Source of the DNA: JAKFWF01 sp031374115
GTDB lineage: Bacteria > Pseudomonadota > Alphaproteobacteria > Rhizobiales > Hyphomicrobiaceae
Length of the DNA stretch: 64,000 bases
Assembly: GCA_031374115.1 (NCBI GenBank)
Contig: JANMNO010000045.1
Coordinates: 1-64,000, forward strand
Direction: 5' to 3'
The position numbers and the translations under genes were made by a program. The number at the start of each line of letters is the position of its first letter. Position 1 is the stretch's first letter. A model generated the notes under the pieces. The model did not search any database, was not told where the DNA came from, and saw only the letters and a list, made by a program, of their open reading frames with translations. Below are positions 43,371 through 52,130 of the stretch, piece after piece.

Positions 43371-44308
43371 GCGAGTTGTCTCCAATCGAGAACCATTTTG
43401 AGGCAACTGGGATCGGCAAAGGCGGTCCGGTAAGCCTGGTCCGCGTCGGTGGCGGCAGACCGGTGGGTAATCAAGCCGTCGAGGGAAAGCTTGCCGGTTT
43501 CGATAAGTGCCTTTACCGCCAACAGGTCGGGATGTTTCCATTCGGCTGCGACTCGAACGCGGGCCTCCCGCATGAACGCCGGCGGGAATGCGAAGCTCAG
43601 CCGTTTTTCATAGAATCCAGCAAGGACGATCTCACCACCGGGCGCCAAATGCTGCACGAGCGTGTCGAGGATCGCGGCGTCACCACTGACATCGCAGATG
43701 CAGCGATAGGCGCGATGCGCATCCGTTGCCGGGTCGATCACGGCATAGTCTTGATGACCCAGCCGGCGTTCCGGATCGGTCTCCCAGACTGTGGGAGGGG
43801 TAGCGCCGTTAGCGATTGCGATCCGCGCGAGGAGGCGGCCGAGGACACCGTGGCCGACGATGAGGTCTGGCTGCGTGGTGCCAGCGGCTGCGGTGACGTG
43901 ATAGGCGGTCGCGGCTAGCGCCATCAACACACCCTGCTCCCCCATGCCGTTGTCAAGGCTGATCGTCCGTGCGCCCGGCACCACGACGCGAGCAGCAGCG
44001 CCGCCGAATAGACCACGGACTGCACCGAAGCAGCGTGCGCCTGGAACGAACACGAATTCTCCGACGCGTAACGTGCTCGCATCGCCCTTGGCGGAAATCT
44101 GGCCGACCGATTCATAGCCAGGGATCAGCGGATAACCCATGCCGGGAAACTGCGGCATACGTCCCGACCACAATAGCCGTTCAGTCCCAGTGCTGATGCC
44201 GCTCCACTGGATGTCGACAACGACGTCGTCTGCGCCTGGAGCCGTGAGATCGACGCGGGCCAGCGCGATCTCTTCGGGTCTTTCGAAAATGACGGCGAGG
44301 GTGTCCAT
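43367..44308 (-). CDS. bchC: 3-hydroxyethyl bacteriochlorophyllide a dehydrogenase
   Basis: A 313-residue member of the zinc-type alcohol dehydrogenase superfamily that oxidises the C3 hydroxyethyl group to acetyl. N-terminal VDIQWSGISTGTERLLWSGRMP and PGYESVGQI are characteristic; DLIVGHGVLGRLLARIAIANGA is the NAD-binding part. First gene of the bchCXYZ-pufQBALMC superoperon, with tandem PpsR operators just upstream. Confidence 0.96.
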   Translation of the reverse strand: MDTLAVIFERPEEIALARVDLTAPGADDVVVDIQWSGISTGTERLLWSGRMPQFPGMGYPLIPGYESVGQISAKGDASTLRVGEFVFVPGARCFGAVRGLFGGAAARVVVPGARTISLDNGMGEQGVLMALAATAYHVTAAAGTTQPDLIVGHGVLGRLLARIAIANGATPPTVWETDPERRLGHQDYAVIDPATDAHRAYRCICDVSGDAAILDTLVQHLAPGGEIVLAGFYEKRLSFAFPPAFMREARVRVAAEWKHPDLLAVKALIETGKLSLDGLITHRSAATDADQAYRTAFADPSCLKMVLDWRQLA

Positions 44309-44342
44309 GGGATGGATGCCGATAGTGTTGGACCGATTGTAG

Positions 44343-44386
44343 TGTAACTTTAACTTTACATTTTGAGTTGTCAATTAGAAGTTACA
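44343..44386. promoter_or_regulatory. Tandem PpsR operators of the bchC promoter
   Basis: Two perfect TGT-N12-ACA palindromes, TGT-aactttaacttt-ACA (44343-44360) and TGT-caattagaagtt-ACA (44369-44386), 8 bp apart, about one helical turn. This matches the spacing at Rhodobacter bchC where CrtJ/PpsR binds cooperatively. A minus-strand TTGACA lies inside the outer site. Confidence 0.88.
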
Positions 44387-44394
44387 AAACTTTT

Positions 44395-45513
44395 TTAAGG
44401 GTTGGGATAGGCGGCGATGAGCTGCGTAAGAAAGGGCCGGCGGGTCGGCATTGCACGGCATCGAGCGAAGCCCGCCTGCTGCAAAAGTTTTCCGATTGCG
44501 GCCGAGGAGCGCGGCCGGCCGCTCCCCATCGCAAGCAGGTAGAACCCAAAATAAGCATCGGCGATTCGCTCGGCGCCCTGCGTGTCCGACATCGGCTCGG
44601 CGACCAGCAGGACACCGTCGTGGCGGATCGCGCCCCGGATCGCTTTCAGCAGAGCGAGTACCGTTTCATCATCGTGATCGTGCACGATACGGATCAGCGT
44701 AATTATGTCGGCCCGCGATGGGAGCGGATCGGTCAGGAAGTTGCCGCCGAAGGCCTGCGCGCGTGTGTCAAGGCGTGCTTCAGTCAATTTCGCCTGGGCG
44801 ATGCCGGCGACAGCTGGCAGATCGAACAATTTCAGCTTCAACTTTGGGTGGCGTGCGCCAACTGCAATCAAGAATGTTCCGTTGCCACCGCCAACATCGA
44901 GCAGGCAGCTGTGATTTTCGAAGGGGTATGCGTCGAGAACGTCATCGGCAATAAGCGCCTGGGACTGGGACATCAGGTCCGTATAGGGCTGGGTTCTCTC
45001 AGTCGTGAGGGCTCCGGGTTCGATGCCTTGGGCATACGGCCAAAAGTGCGCAATGTGCGTTCCTCCCCGTTCCCCGCGCAGCAGTGCAACGGGGTCTCGC
45101 AGGTCGGCGTAGAGCATGGCGTGATGCTCGATCATGGCCGCAATCGAGGGATTTGCTACCAAGGCAGCGCCGTAGATCCCAAGTGCGAACCGGTCGCCGT
45201 CGCAACGCTCGACAAGTCGCAACGAAGCAGCTGCTGCCATCAGGCGGTCGACGGCGTCAGCTGAGAGACTGAGCTGCTGGCTGAGTTGCAGGCGTGATTG
45301 AGGCCCGTGTGCGAGAGCGTCGAAAAGCTGCAGGCGAACACAGGCAAACAACACCTGCGAGTAGACAAATCCAGCGCACAAATCGAACACCGCGTGTGCA
45401 TGACGGCGCGCGAGCGCTTGCGTTAGTGGGAAAGAGGCCACCCAGCGTTGAAACCGTGCGTTTGCCAACAAGTCATTGCGCACCTTGTGCCAGCGCCCAG
45501 CCAAGCTTCGCAC
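44395..45513 (-). CDS. crtF: Demethylspheroidene O-methyltransferase
   Basis: A 372-residue SAM methyltransferase that makes the C1 methoxy group of spheroidene or spirilloxanthin. N-terminal FQRWVASFPLTQALARRHA and AHAVFDLCAGFVYSQVLFACVRL are typical of CrtF; SAM motif LLDVGGGNGTFLIAVGARHP; catalytic HDHDD region. Starts at GTG 45513, divergent from crtD. Confidence 0.95.
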   Translation of the reverse strand: MRSLAGRWHKVRNDLLANARFQRWVASFPLTQALARRHAHAVFDLCAGFVYSQVLFACVRLQLFDALAHGPQSRLQLSQQLSLSADAVDRLMAAAASLRLVERCDGDRFALGIYGAALVANPSIAAMIEHHAMLYADLRDPVALLRGERGGTHIAHFWPYAQGIEPGALTTERTQPYTDLMSQSQALIADDVLDAYPFENHSCLLDVGGGNGTFLIAVGARHPKLKLKLFDLPAVAGIAQAKLTEARLDTRAQAFGGNFLTDPLPSRADIITLIRIVHDHDDETVLALLKAIRGAIRHDGVLLVAEPMSDTQGAERIADAYFGFYLLAMGSGRPRSSAAIGKLLQQAGFARCRAMPTRRPFLTQLIAAYPNP

Positions 45514-45568
45514 GGTGACCTCTTGCGTTTCCGATTGACGGGCGTAAAACTATCTTGTCAATCAATGC

Positions 45569-45586
45569 TGTCAATTTTTATTGACA
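45569..45586. promoter_or_regulatory. PpsR operator between crtF and crtD
   Basis: TGT-caatttttattg-ACA is a perfect palindrome (TGTCAAT-TTTT-ATTGACA). A half-matched TGT-N12-TCA (45556-45573) overlaps it. Placed to control both crtD (ATG 36 bp downstream) and crtF. Confidence 0.82.
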
Positions 45587-45621
45587 CGCGCGTCTTCCGA
45601 GCCTGGATCGTGGATGATCGC

Positions 45622-47160
45622 ATGGCAAACTACAAAGTAATCGTCATTGGTGCTGGCATCGGTGGGCTCGTTGCCGCGCTCGAACTCGCGCGCCGGGGTT
45701 TGGACGTGACGGTTCTCGAGCGTGCTGCGGGTCCAGGCGGCAAAGTTCGCTCAATTATTGCGAACGAGCGCTCGATCGACTGCGGTCCGACGGTGCTGAC
45801 GATGCGCGATGTCTTTGCGCAAATATTCGACGAAGCTGACGCCTCGCTCGAAGACCTCGTGCCGATGCGGGCCGCCGGCATCCTCGCTCGCCACGCTTGG
45901 ACGAGCGGCCCGCATCTCGACCTGTTTGCCGATCAGCGACAGACTTTCGATGCGATTGCGGGGTTCGCTGGCGCTGCCGAAGCGCAGGCCTATCGTCAAT
46001 TCTGCGAGCGGGCGCGTCGCATTTTCCAAACTCTTGACGACACTTTCATGCGTGCCGAGCGGCCAAGCATGCTCGGCCTCGTCCAGCGCATCGGTCTTTC
46101 GAGTTTGCCAGCGCTCACGCAGATCAAGCCGTTCGCGACGCTGTGGCAGGAACTGGAGGGACTGTTCCAGGACGGACGGCTGCGACAGCTTTTTGGCAGA
46201 TACGCGACCTATTGCGGCTCGTCGCCGTTTCGGGCGCCCTCAACCCTCATGCTGATCGCGCACGCGGAGCAACAAGGAGTTTGGCTGGTAGAGGGAGGAA
46301 TGTCCACTCTTGCTAGCGCTTTGGCAAAGCTTGGCGCTGCCCGCGGCGCCCGGTTTCGCTACCGATGCGACGCGATCGATATCGTGATCGAGCAAGGCCG
46401 GACCGCCGGGGTGAGGCTCGTATCCGGCGAGCGACTGGCTGCCGACGCCATCGTCTACAATGGCGATCGTGCAGCACTCGTTGCCGGAAAACTTGGCAGC
46501 GCATTAGCCACTGGTGCATCGCCTCAGCGCCGGGAAGATCGATCGCTCTCGGCGGTCACGTTTGCGCTAGCAGGCAAGAGCGAAGGCTTCCCGCTCGTCC
46601 GCCACAACGTCTTCTTCTCACGAGATTACGCCGCCGAGTTTCGCAGTATCGAGGCCGGCCGCATGCCATCCGAGCCGACCGTTTACGTATGCGCGCAGGA
46701 CCGGGGGGATCAGTCCCAGCCGGCTCCGACCGGAATAGAACGTTTGTTCGGCATCATAAATGCCCCGCCGAATGGGGATCATGCACCGATGAAAGAGGTG
46801 GAGGTCGAGCAATGTTTGGCAAGAACCAGAGAGCAGCTGGAACGTTGCGGGCTGACGATCAATCTCACGCGGGGCTCGGCAACGGTGACGACACCAGTAG
46901 ATTTCGAACGCCTCTTTCCCTCGACGGGGGGCTCTCTCTACGGCCCGGCAACACACGGCTGGCGCAGCTCGTTCCTGCGGCCGGGGACGCGTGGACACCT
47001 GCCCGGCCTGTATCTGACTGGTGGCAGCGTGCACCCCGGAGCGGGCTTGCCGATGGTGGCGATCTCGGGAAAACTGGCCGCCTCCGCCTTACTGGCGGAC
47101 TTCGGTTCGATGAGCCGGTCACGAACGGTGGCTACGCGTGGTGGTATGTCGATGCGTTGA
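45622..47160 (+). CDS. crtD: 1-hydroxycarotenoid 3,4-desaturase CrtD
   Basis: A 512-residue FAD-dependent phytoene-desaturase-family enzyme. Dinucleotide motif VIGAGIGGLVAALELARRGL, GGKVRSI soon after, and the C-terminal GGSVHPGAGLPMVAISGKLAA. It introduces the C3,4 double bond in the spheroidene/spirilloxanthin route. The final ~15 residues after LLADF read over the crtC start region and are probably a non-conserved tail. Confidence 0.95.
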   Translation: MANYKVIVIGAGIGGLVAALELARRGLDVTVLERAAGPGGKVRSIIANERSIDCGPTVLTMRDVFAQIFDEADASLEDLVPMRAAGILARHAWTSGPHLDLFADQRQTFDAIAGFAGAAEAQAYRQFCERARRIFQTLDDTFMRAERPSMLGLVQRIGLSSLPALTQIKPFATLWQELEGLFQDGRLRQLFGRYATYCGSSPFRAPSTLMLIAHAEQQGVWLVEGGMSTLASALAKLGAARGARFRYRCDAIDIVIEQGRTAGVRLVSGERLAADAIVYNGDRAALVAGKLGSALATGASPQRREDRSLSAVTFALAGKSEGFPLVRHNVFFSRDYAAEFRSIEAGRMPSEPTVYVCAQDRGDQSQPAPTGIERLFGIINAPPNGDHAPMKEVEVEQCLARTREQLERCGLTINLTRGSATVTTPVDFERLFPSTGGSLYGPATHGWRSSFLRPGTRGHLPGLYLTGGSVHPGAGLPMVAISGKLAASALLADFGSMSRSRTVATRGGMSMR

Positions 47161-48014
47161 AGGACGACGGCAGACAGGGCATCGTAATCATTGGCTTTAT
47201 CGGTAGTGTTTTCTCGCCGTATTATGCGTGGTCTGGCGCGCGCGATCCATACAACCATTGCGCCATCAACGTTGGCCTTTACGGCGAGCACGGACAAATG
47301 TGGGCAATGACCGAGCGTCAACGCCCAGCCGTATCGGCCGATGCAACGACGCTGCAAGTCGGCCCAAGTGCGATGCGTTGGGACGGCGATGCGCTCACGA
47401 TCACGATCGATGAAGTGACCGTGCCTGTGCCGCGCCGGATCCGGGGAACCGTGCGGCTGATACCGTCGGCGTTGACGGCGAATGCATTTGCGCTCGACGG
47501 AGCCGAACGGCACACGTGGTGGCCGATCGCACCAGCGGCGCGCGTCGAGGTCGAGTTGGAAAAGCCCGGCATATCATGGTCAGGCACGGGCTACCTCGAC
47601 ACCAATTCAGGTTGCGAGCCGCTCGATACTGCGTTCGCTCACTGGCATTGGTCGCGAGCCAAGCTCGCGCGCGATACTGCCGTGCTCTACGACGTCTGCG
47701 AGATGAGCGGCGAGGCGTCTTCGCTTGCGATCCGGATCGACGAATTTGGCGATGTTCATCCGATGGCGCGCCCGCCAACTGTCGGTTTGCCGTCGACGCG
47801 GTGGCGCATCAAGCGAAAGACCGCGGCGGATGCGACTGATGCCAAGGTGCTGCGAACCTTGGAAGACGGGCCGTTCTATGCGCGTTCGCTGTTGCAGACG
47901 CGGCTCCTCGGCGAGACCACGATCGCCATGCATGAAAGCCTGTCGCTAGATCGCTTCCGCAAGCGCTGGGTCAAAGCGTTGCTGCCATTCCGCATGCCAA
48001 GGATGCTGCGATGA
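46812..48014 (+). CDS. crtC: Carotenoid 1,2-hydratase CrtC (start uncertain)
   Basis: Hydroxyneurosporene synthase, which adds water to the psi end of neurosporene or lycopene. The conserved part begins near 47100 (DEPVTNGGYAWWYVDAL) and runs about 305 residues, with FIGSVFSPYYAWSG and GYLDTNSGCEPLD. In this frame the nearest upstream start codons are TTG 46845 and ATG 46812, deep inside crtD, and the residues between are only a shadow of crtD. The true start may be a rare codon around 46959-47100. Coordinates given here are the longest reasonable option. Confidence 0.8.
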   Translation: MFGKNQRAAGTLRADDQSHAGLGNGDDTSRFRTPLSLDGGLSLRPGNTRLAQLVPAAGDAWTPARPVSDWWQRAPRSGLADGGDLGKTGRLRLTGGLRFDEPVTNGGYAWWYVDALKDDGRQGIVIIGFIGSVFSPYYAWSGARDPYNHCAINVGLYGEHGQMWAMTERQRPAVSADATTLQVGPSAMRWDGDALTITIDEVTVPVPRRIRGTVRLIPSALTANAFALDGAERHTWWPIAPAARVEVELEKPGISWSGTGYLDTNSGCEPLDTAFAHWHWSRAKLARDTAVLYDVCEMSGEASSLAIRIDEFGDVHPMARPPTVGLPSTRWRIKRKTAADATDAKVLRTLEDGPFYARSLLQTRLLGETTIAMHESLSLDRFRKRWVKALLPFRMPRMLR

Positions 48015-48029
48015 GCGCGGCTTTTGTCG

Positions 48030-48188
48030 CTAGCTTGCAGGCTCTTTGTTGTTCTTTGCTTTTTCCGCAGCTGCTCGATCCCGCGCCAATTCACGGCGCA
48101 CCGAAACCAGCTGCCAGATTGCAAGACCGAGGATCACGCCGTACACAAACAGCATCTCGACGAGGCTTGCCAAACTACTCGTGTCCAT
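48030..48188 (-). CDS. 52-aa single-helix membrane peptide after bchO
   Basis: ATG at 48188 with GGAG about 10 bp upstream, 52 codons, stop at 48030. The product has one hydrophobic helix (about residues 12-29, LFVYGVILGLAIWQLVSV) followed by a charged tail (RRELARDRAAAEKAKNNKE), a topology like CcmD or CcoQ-type small subunits. It is the last gene after bchI-D-O, 36 bp from bchO, and convergent with crtC. Function unknown; a conserved small gene here in relatives would confirm it. Confidence 0.72.
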   Translation of the reverse strand: MDTSSLASLVEMLFVYGVILGLAIWQLVSVRRELARDRAAAEKAKNNKEPAS

Positions 48189-48224
48189 CGTTGCTCAGCT
48201 CCTCATTGATCCGGGTTGATGTCA

Positions 48225-49127
48225 TCAACCGCGCTGTGTTTGGAGACTGTCGAAAAAGCCAGTCAGCAGCGCGGCGATTTCTTCCGGACGTTCCTCGTGG
48301 GCCAAGTGGCCAAGGCCGCGAAGATACTCGATGCGTGCAGCAGGCAGTTGATCGCGAACAAGAAACGCGTCGGCCGACGAAATCGTGCGATCGGCACCAC
48401 CGACGACGAGCATGAGCGGCACAGCCAAGCGATGCAAGTCGCGCGCAAACGTTTCGAGATCCCAATTCGCCATCATCGATAACGCGCCGCTGACGTGCCG
48501 CGGCGAGCGCGCCAGCCGCGCGTAGAGTTCCGTTCCGCGGCGATCGAGCGACGATCCGGTGTTGCTCAGCAGGCGTTCAATCACGCCTGTTTGGCCCGCC
48601 CGCCAGGCAAACATCCGGGGCACCAACGAATTCTGAACGAGGACCTTGGCGAGGGGCGAGAACACTTGGCCCGCCAAGCCGCGCAGGGGCAACAAGGCGC
48701 CGTTGAGACTGACGACCGCACGCGGCGCGATGGTGCCGTCAATGGTCATTTTGATGAGGATCGCCGCCCCGGCGGAATGGCCGACGACCAATGCCGGAGT
48801 GGCCGTCATCGCGCTCATCAACTGCGCCATGACCGAGGCCATGACAGGCAACGAAAGCGTATTTGCAGCGTGCATTTCGCTGAAGCCGTGGCCTGGAAGG
48901 TCAGGGGCGATCACCGTGAACCGCTCGGCTAATAACGGGGCAAGATCGCGCCAGGAATGCGTCGAAGCACCGGTGCCGTGCAGCAATAGTGCGACCGGCC
49001 CCGTGCCCATCTGCTGCACGTGAAGCTCGGTGCCGGCCACGCCGATAAACCGGCTAAACTCCCGGTTTGGCCAAGCGGCGCCGTCCCGCTCCCACATCAG
49101 TTGATCATCGGATGCATTGTTAGTCAT
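48225..49127 (-). CDS. bchO: Alpha/beta hydrolase BchO
   Basis: A 300-residue alpha/beta hydrolase. Oxyanion segment LLLHGTGASTHSW (HGTG 50-53), nucleophile elbow VVGHSAGAA (Ser118), and a late His in LGHLAHEERPEE. BchO is encoded with bchI and bchD in most clusters and is linked to magnesium chelation or bacteriochlorophyll synthesis, but its reaction is not firmly known. 32 bp after bchD. Confidence 0.92.
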   Translation of the reverse strand: MTNNASDDQLMWERDGAAWPNREFSRFIGVAGTELHVQQMGTGPVALLLHGTGASTHSWRDLAPLLAERFTVIAPDLPGHGFSEMHAANTLSLPVMASVMAQLMSAMTATPALVVGHSAGAAILIKMTIDGTIAPRAVVSLNGALLPLRGLAGQVFSPLAKVLVQNSLVPRMFAWRAGQTGVIERLLSNTGSSLDRRGTELYARLARSPRHVSGALSMMANWDLETFARDLHRLAVPLMLVVGGADRTISSADAFLVRDQLPAARIEYLRGLGHLAHEERPEEIAALLTGFFDSLQTQRG

Positions 49128-49159
49128 TCGAATCCGGTGTCTCAGTCGGCTAATTGTTC

Positions 49160-50935
49160 TCAGTGAAAAGCGCTTACCTTTACCGCCTGCGATAGTGCGG
49201 TCGCGTCAGCGTGAGGCAATGCCAGATAACGTGCCCGCATTTCAGTTGCGATCTGCTGACCGTGCGGCTGTGGCTGTGGCGATGTATCGATCGCAAGGAT
49301 GGAAACCTCCAACAGACGAAGTGATCGGGCCGCCGCAATCGCGTCCGCTTCGGCGTTGCCGCGTCCCGGAGTGCCGTCCCGCGCGACGTTGGCTCGTCCG
49401 TCTGTCAGCAGCACGATGTTTGGCGTCTGCCCCTTCTGGCGAACAGCATGGGCGAGCGCGCCCGCAGCATCGAGCGCCGCGGCGAGCGGGGTTCCGCCGC
49501 CACCCGGAAGAGCTGCCAGACAACGGCGCGCCCGCACGAGCGAACGGGTCGGCGGCAGGATCAGATCTGCCGTTCGACCGCGAAAGGCGATCAGTGCTGC
49601 CTGGTCGCGCCTGATGTAGCAATCTCGCAGCAACAGTTCGACCGCCCCTTTCACTTCCGACAACCGGTGCAGCGCCGATGATCCCGACGCGTCAACGACG
49701 AATATCGTCGTGGTGACTTGCCGATCCTTGCGCACGCGGACGTGGAAATCTTCGACGCGGACCTGGATCATAGCCTTTCCATTCGGGTGTGAATGCTTTG
49801 CCCGCAACCGTTGCCAAGGTGCGGCCGCTCGCAATGTTTCTATCAAGTCTAAACGCGCACCACGTTCGGGTCTGCCGCGCCTCGCGGCAGCCGGTCTTCC
49901 GGTTCGTAGAGATTTCTTTGCGATACCGGATTTGCCCGAACTTTGCCGCCCTTGTCTTTGCTGCTGTCCAACAAGCATAGCGGCCAATAAACCGTCGGGG
50001 ATCGCTGCTTTGGTTGCGTCGAGCACGACATTGGCAAGGTCGTCGGCGTTCGCGGCCAACGCATCATCGGTGGAATGATCATCGGCGCGTGCTTCATCTT
50101 CGCCTGGCGCTGCACCATCGTCTTCCTGCGGCACCCCGTCTGTCGGCGGTAGCCGCGTCGCGCGGTGTGCCAGCACGAGTTGACCCGCACACTTCAGGTC
50201 GGCTTCAGTGGCGACGGTTCGCCCATGCAGGGCCGCCAAAATTCGCGCAGTTTCGATGGCGAAATTGCACGCCCGGATGGAATTGATGCCAAGCGCCACA
50301 GCCGTCTCGCACAGAATGAGTATTCCGCCGTCGCTGCAAATCACATCGGCTAGTCGTGAGCGCGCGCCGTCGACATCGGCAGGCGAAAAGATCGCCTCGG
50401 CATCGATGCCGCGGCCCCAGGCGCCGAGGTCGATGCGGAACGCCAAGCGATCCTCGATTGCGACCGGCATGAATTCATCGTCTGCCAACCCCTCATCGAG
50501 CGCGATGACACCGAAGCGCGTTGGCGTTCTGCCGGCAAGCCCATCGCGTTCGAGCACGACTTCGCCCTGATCCATGACCGCTGTTACGCGAGATACAGTC
50601 TCGGCGGCGATCCGTTCGGCCGACACCAGGGTCACGATGCCGCCATCGGCTTCTACTAGGCATCCGTGCTCGGCGATCGGGCGGCCAGCACTGAGTGTGG
50701 CCGAAAGGTCGAGCCCGCCCAGGAGGCGCCCGTCACCAATATGTAAAGGGATGCGCCGCATTGGCATCCTTGGGTGCGAAAGCGCGCGAAGCTCGCCCAA
50801 CCATTCGTCGCGCGGTGGACCACTCAATCCTTTCAACACGACGCCGCCTGTCCGGACTGGATCGACCGCCAGGCAAGCTGCAACCAACGTCGCCATTTGC
50901 CTCGGTGACAGCCCCTGCGCGGCGTTGGCGCTCAT
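49160..50935 (-). CDS. bchD: Magnesium chelatase subunit D
   Basis: A 591-residue chelatase D. A degenerate AAA+ N-terminal half, an acidic linker near residues 270-300 (EDDGAAPGEDEARADDHSTDD), then a von Willebrand A/integrin-I domain with MIDAS motif DASGSS (415-420). It forms a double ring with BchI and couples ATP use to Mg2+ insertion by BchH. Start overlaps the bchI stop (ATGA). Confidence 0.96.
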   Translation of the reverse strand: MSANAAQGLSPRQMATLVAACLAVDPVRTGGVVLKGLSGPPRDEWLGELRALSHPRMPMRRIPLHIGDGRLLGGLDLSATLSAGRPIAEHGCLVEADGGIVTLVSAERIAAETVSRVTAVMDQGEVVLERDGLAGRTPTRFGVIALDEGLADDEFMPVAIEDRLAFRIDLGAWGRGIDAEAIFSPADVDGARSRLADVICSDGGILILCETAVALGINSIRACNFAIETARILAALHGRTVATEADLKCAGQLVLAHRATRLPPTDGVPQEDDGAAPGEDEARADDHSTDDALAANADDLANVVLDATKAAIPDGLLAAMLVGQQQRQGRQSSGKSGIAKKSLRTGRPAAARRGRPERGARLDLIETLRAAAPWQRLRAKHSHPNGKAMIQVRVEDFHVRVRKDRQVTTTIFVVDASGSSALHRLSEVKGAVELLLRDCYIRRDQAALIAFRGRTADLILPPTRSLVRARRCLAALPGGGGTPLAAALDAAGALAHAVRQKGQTPNIVLLTDGRANVARDGTPGRGNAEADAIAAARSLRLLEVSILAIDTSPQPQPHGQQIATEMRARYLALPHADATALSQAVKVSAFH

Positions 50936-51978
50936 TGCGCTGCCGCCTCCTGCCGCTCGCCGAGGATCTCCGCGATGCCGCGCTCCACACGCGCCGTAGA
51001 CCCTGATTCATCGAGCGGATTGCGGCGTAGCCGATGGCGAAGTGCGCATGGCGCTGCCCGGCGCAAATGGTCGATCGCGACGCCGCGGTCGCCTTCCAGT
51101 GCGGCAAGGGCGCGGGCGGTGCGAAGCAAGATAAGCTCCCCGCGCAAGCCGTCCGTGCCAAGCTTCATGCACAGCAATGCCGCACGCTCCACCATCGCAT
51201 CCGGCACCACCACTTCCGGCAAATAGGAGCGCGCGGTGACAATGCGTTTCTTCACTTTCTCGTCGTCTCGCTTCCACTTGGCGCAGAACGCCGAACGGTC
51301 GCGCTCGAAGGCACTTCGCCGCCGCAGGATCTCGACCCGTGTTGCAAGGTCCGTCGGCGTTTTGATATCGACAGATAGGCCAAAGCGATCGAGCAGTTGC
51401 GGGCGCAGGTCGCCTTCTTCCGGATTGCCGCTGCCGATCAGAACGAAACGAGCTGGATGGCGGACGCTAAGGCCTTCGCGCTCCACCACGTTCTCTCCGG
51501 ATGCCGCCACATCAAGCAGCAGATCGACCAGATGAGCCTCCAGCAGATTGACCTCATCGATGTAAAGAAAGCCGCGATTGGCGCGGGCAAGCAAGCCAGG
51601 CTCGAATGCTTTGACGCCCTGCGTGAGCGCGCGCTCGAGATCGAGGGCGCCAACGACGCGATCCTCACCAGCGCCCAACGGTAAGTCGACCACCGGCACC
51701 GGCATCAAATGACTTTTCGTGGCACTTGTTTGCTTGCGAGTGCGGCAATCTTGGCAGGCACGATCTGGATCGTCGGGGTCGCAATGATAGCTGCACCCGA
51801 CGACCGTCCTCATCGCCGGAAGAACTGCAGCCAGCCCGCGAACCGCTGTGGATTTGCCCGTGCCGCGATCGCCCATCACGAGCACGCCGCCGATGGTCGG
51901 ATCGATGACCGATGCTAACAGCGCGAGCATCATCTCATCTTGGCCGACGATCGCCGAGAACGGGAATGCAATCGCCAT
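50932..51978 (-). CDS. bchI: Magnesium chelatase ATPase subunit I
   Basis: A 348-residue AAA+ ATPase. Walker A GDRGTGKST (36-44), Walker B GFLYIDEVNLLEAHLVDLLLDVA, and sensor FVLIGSGNPEEGDLRPQLLDRFG. First gene of the bchIDO operon, with a perfect PpsR operator 58 bp upstream. Confidence 0.97.
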   Translation of the reverse strand: MAIAFPFSAIVGQDEMMLALLASVIDPTIGGVLVMGDRGTGKSTAVRGLAAVLPAMRTVVGCSYHCDPDDPDRACQDCRTRKQTSATKSHLMPVPVVDLPLGAGEDRVVGALDLERALTQGVKAFEPGLLARANRGFLYIDEVNLLEAHLVDLLLDVAASGENVVEREGLSVRHPARFVLIGSGNPEEGDLRPQLLDRFGLSVDIKTPTDLATRVEILRRRSAFERDRSAFCAKWKRDDEKVKKRIVTARSYLPEVVVPDAMVERAALLCMKLGTDGLRGELILLRTARALAALEGDRGVAIDHLRRAAPCALRHRLRRNPLDESGSTARVERGIAEILGERQEAAAQ

Positions 51979-52035
51979 TGGGTCCGACCCGCCGTAACGA
52001 CAGTTGGCATCTGTGGTTTACAGTCGCCGCAAGAC

Positions 52036-52053
52036 TGTCCAAAGTTTGTTACA
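52036..52053. promoter_or_regulatory. PpsR operator upstream of bchI
   Basis: TGT-ccaaagtttgtt-ACA, perfect TGT-N12-ACA, 58 bp before the bchI ATG. Next to it lies CTGTGGTTTACAG, a shorter inverted repeat. Confidence 0.75.
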
Positions 52054-52130
52054 GTCTAGATGGATTTGTAAAAGCAGCAAGAGGGCTTCGGTAAGCGCGT
52101 CTATCGGTAAGCGCGTCGATCGAGTCGCGG

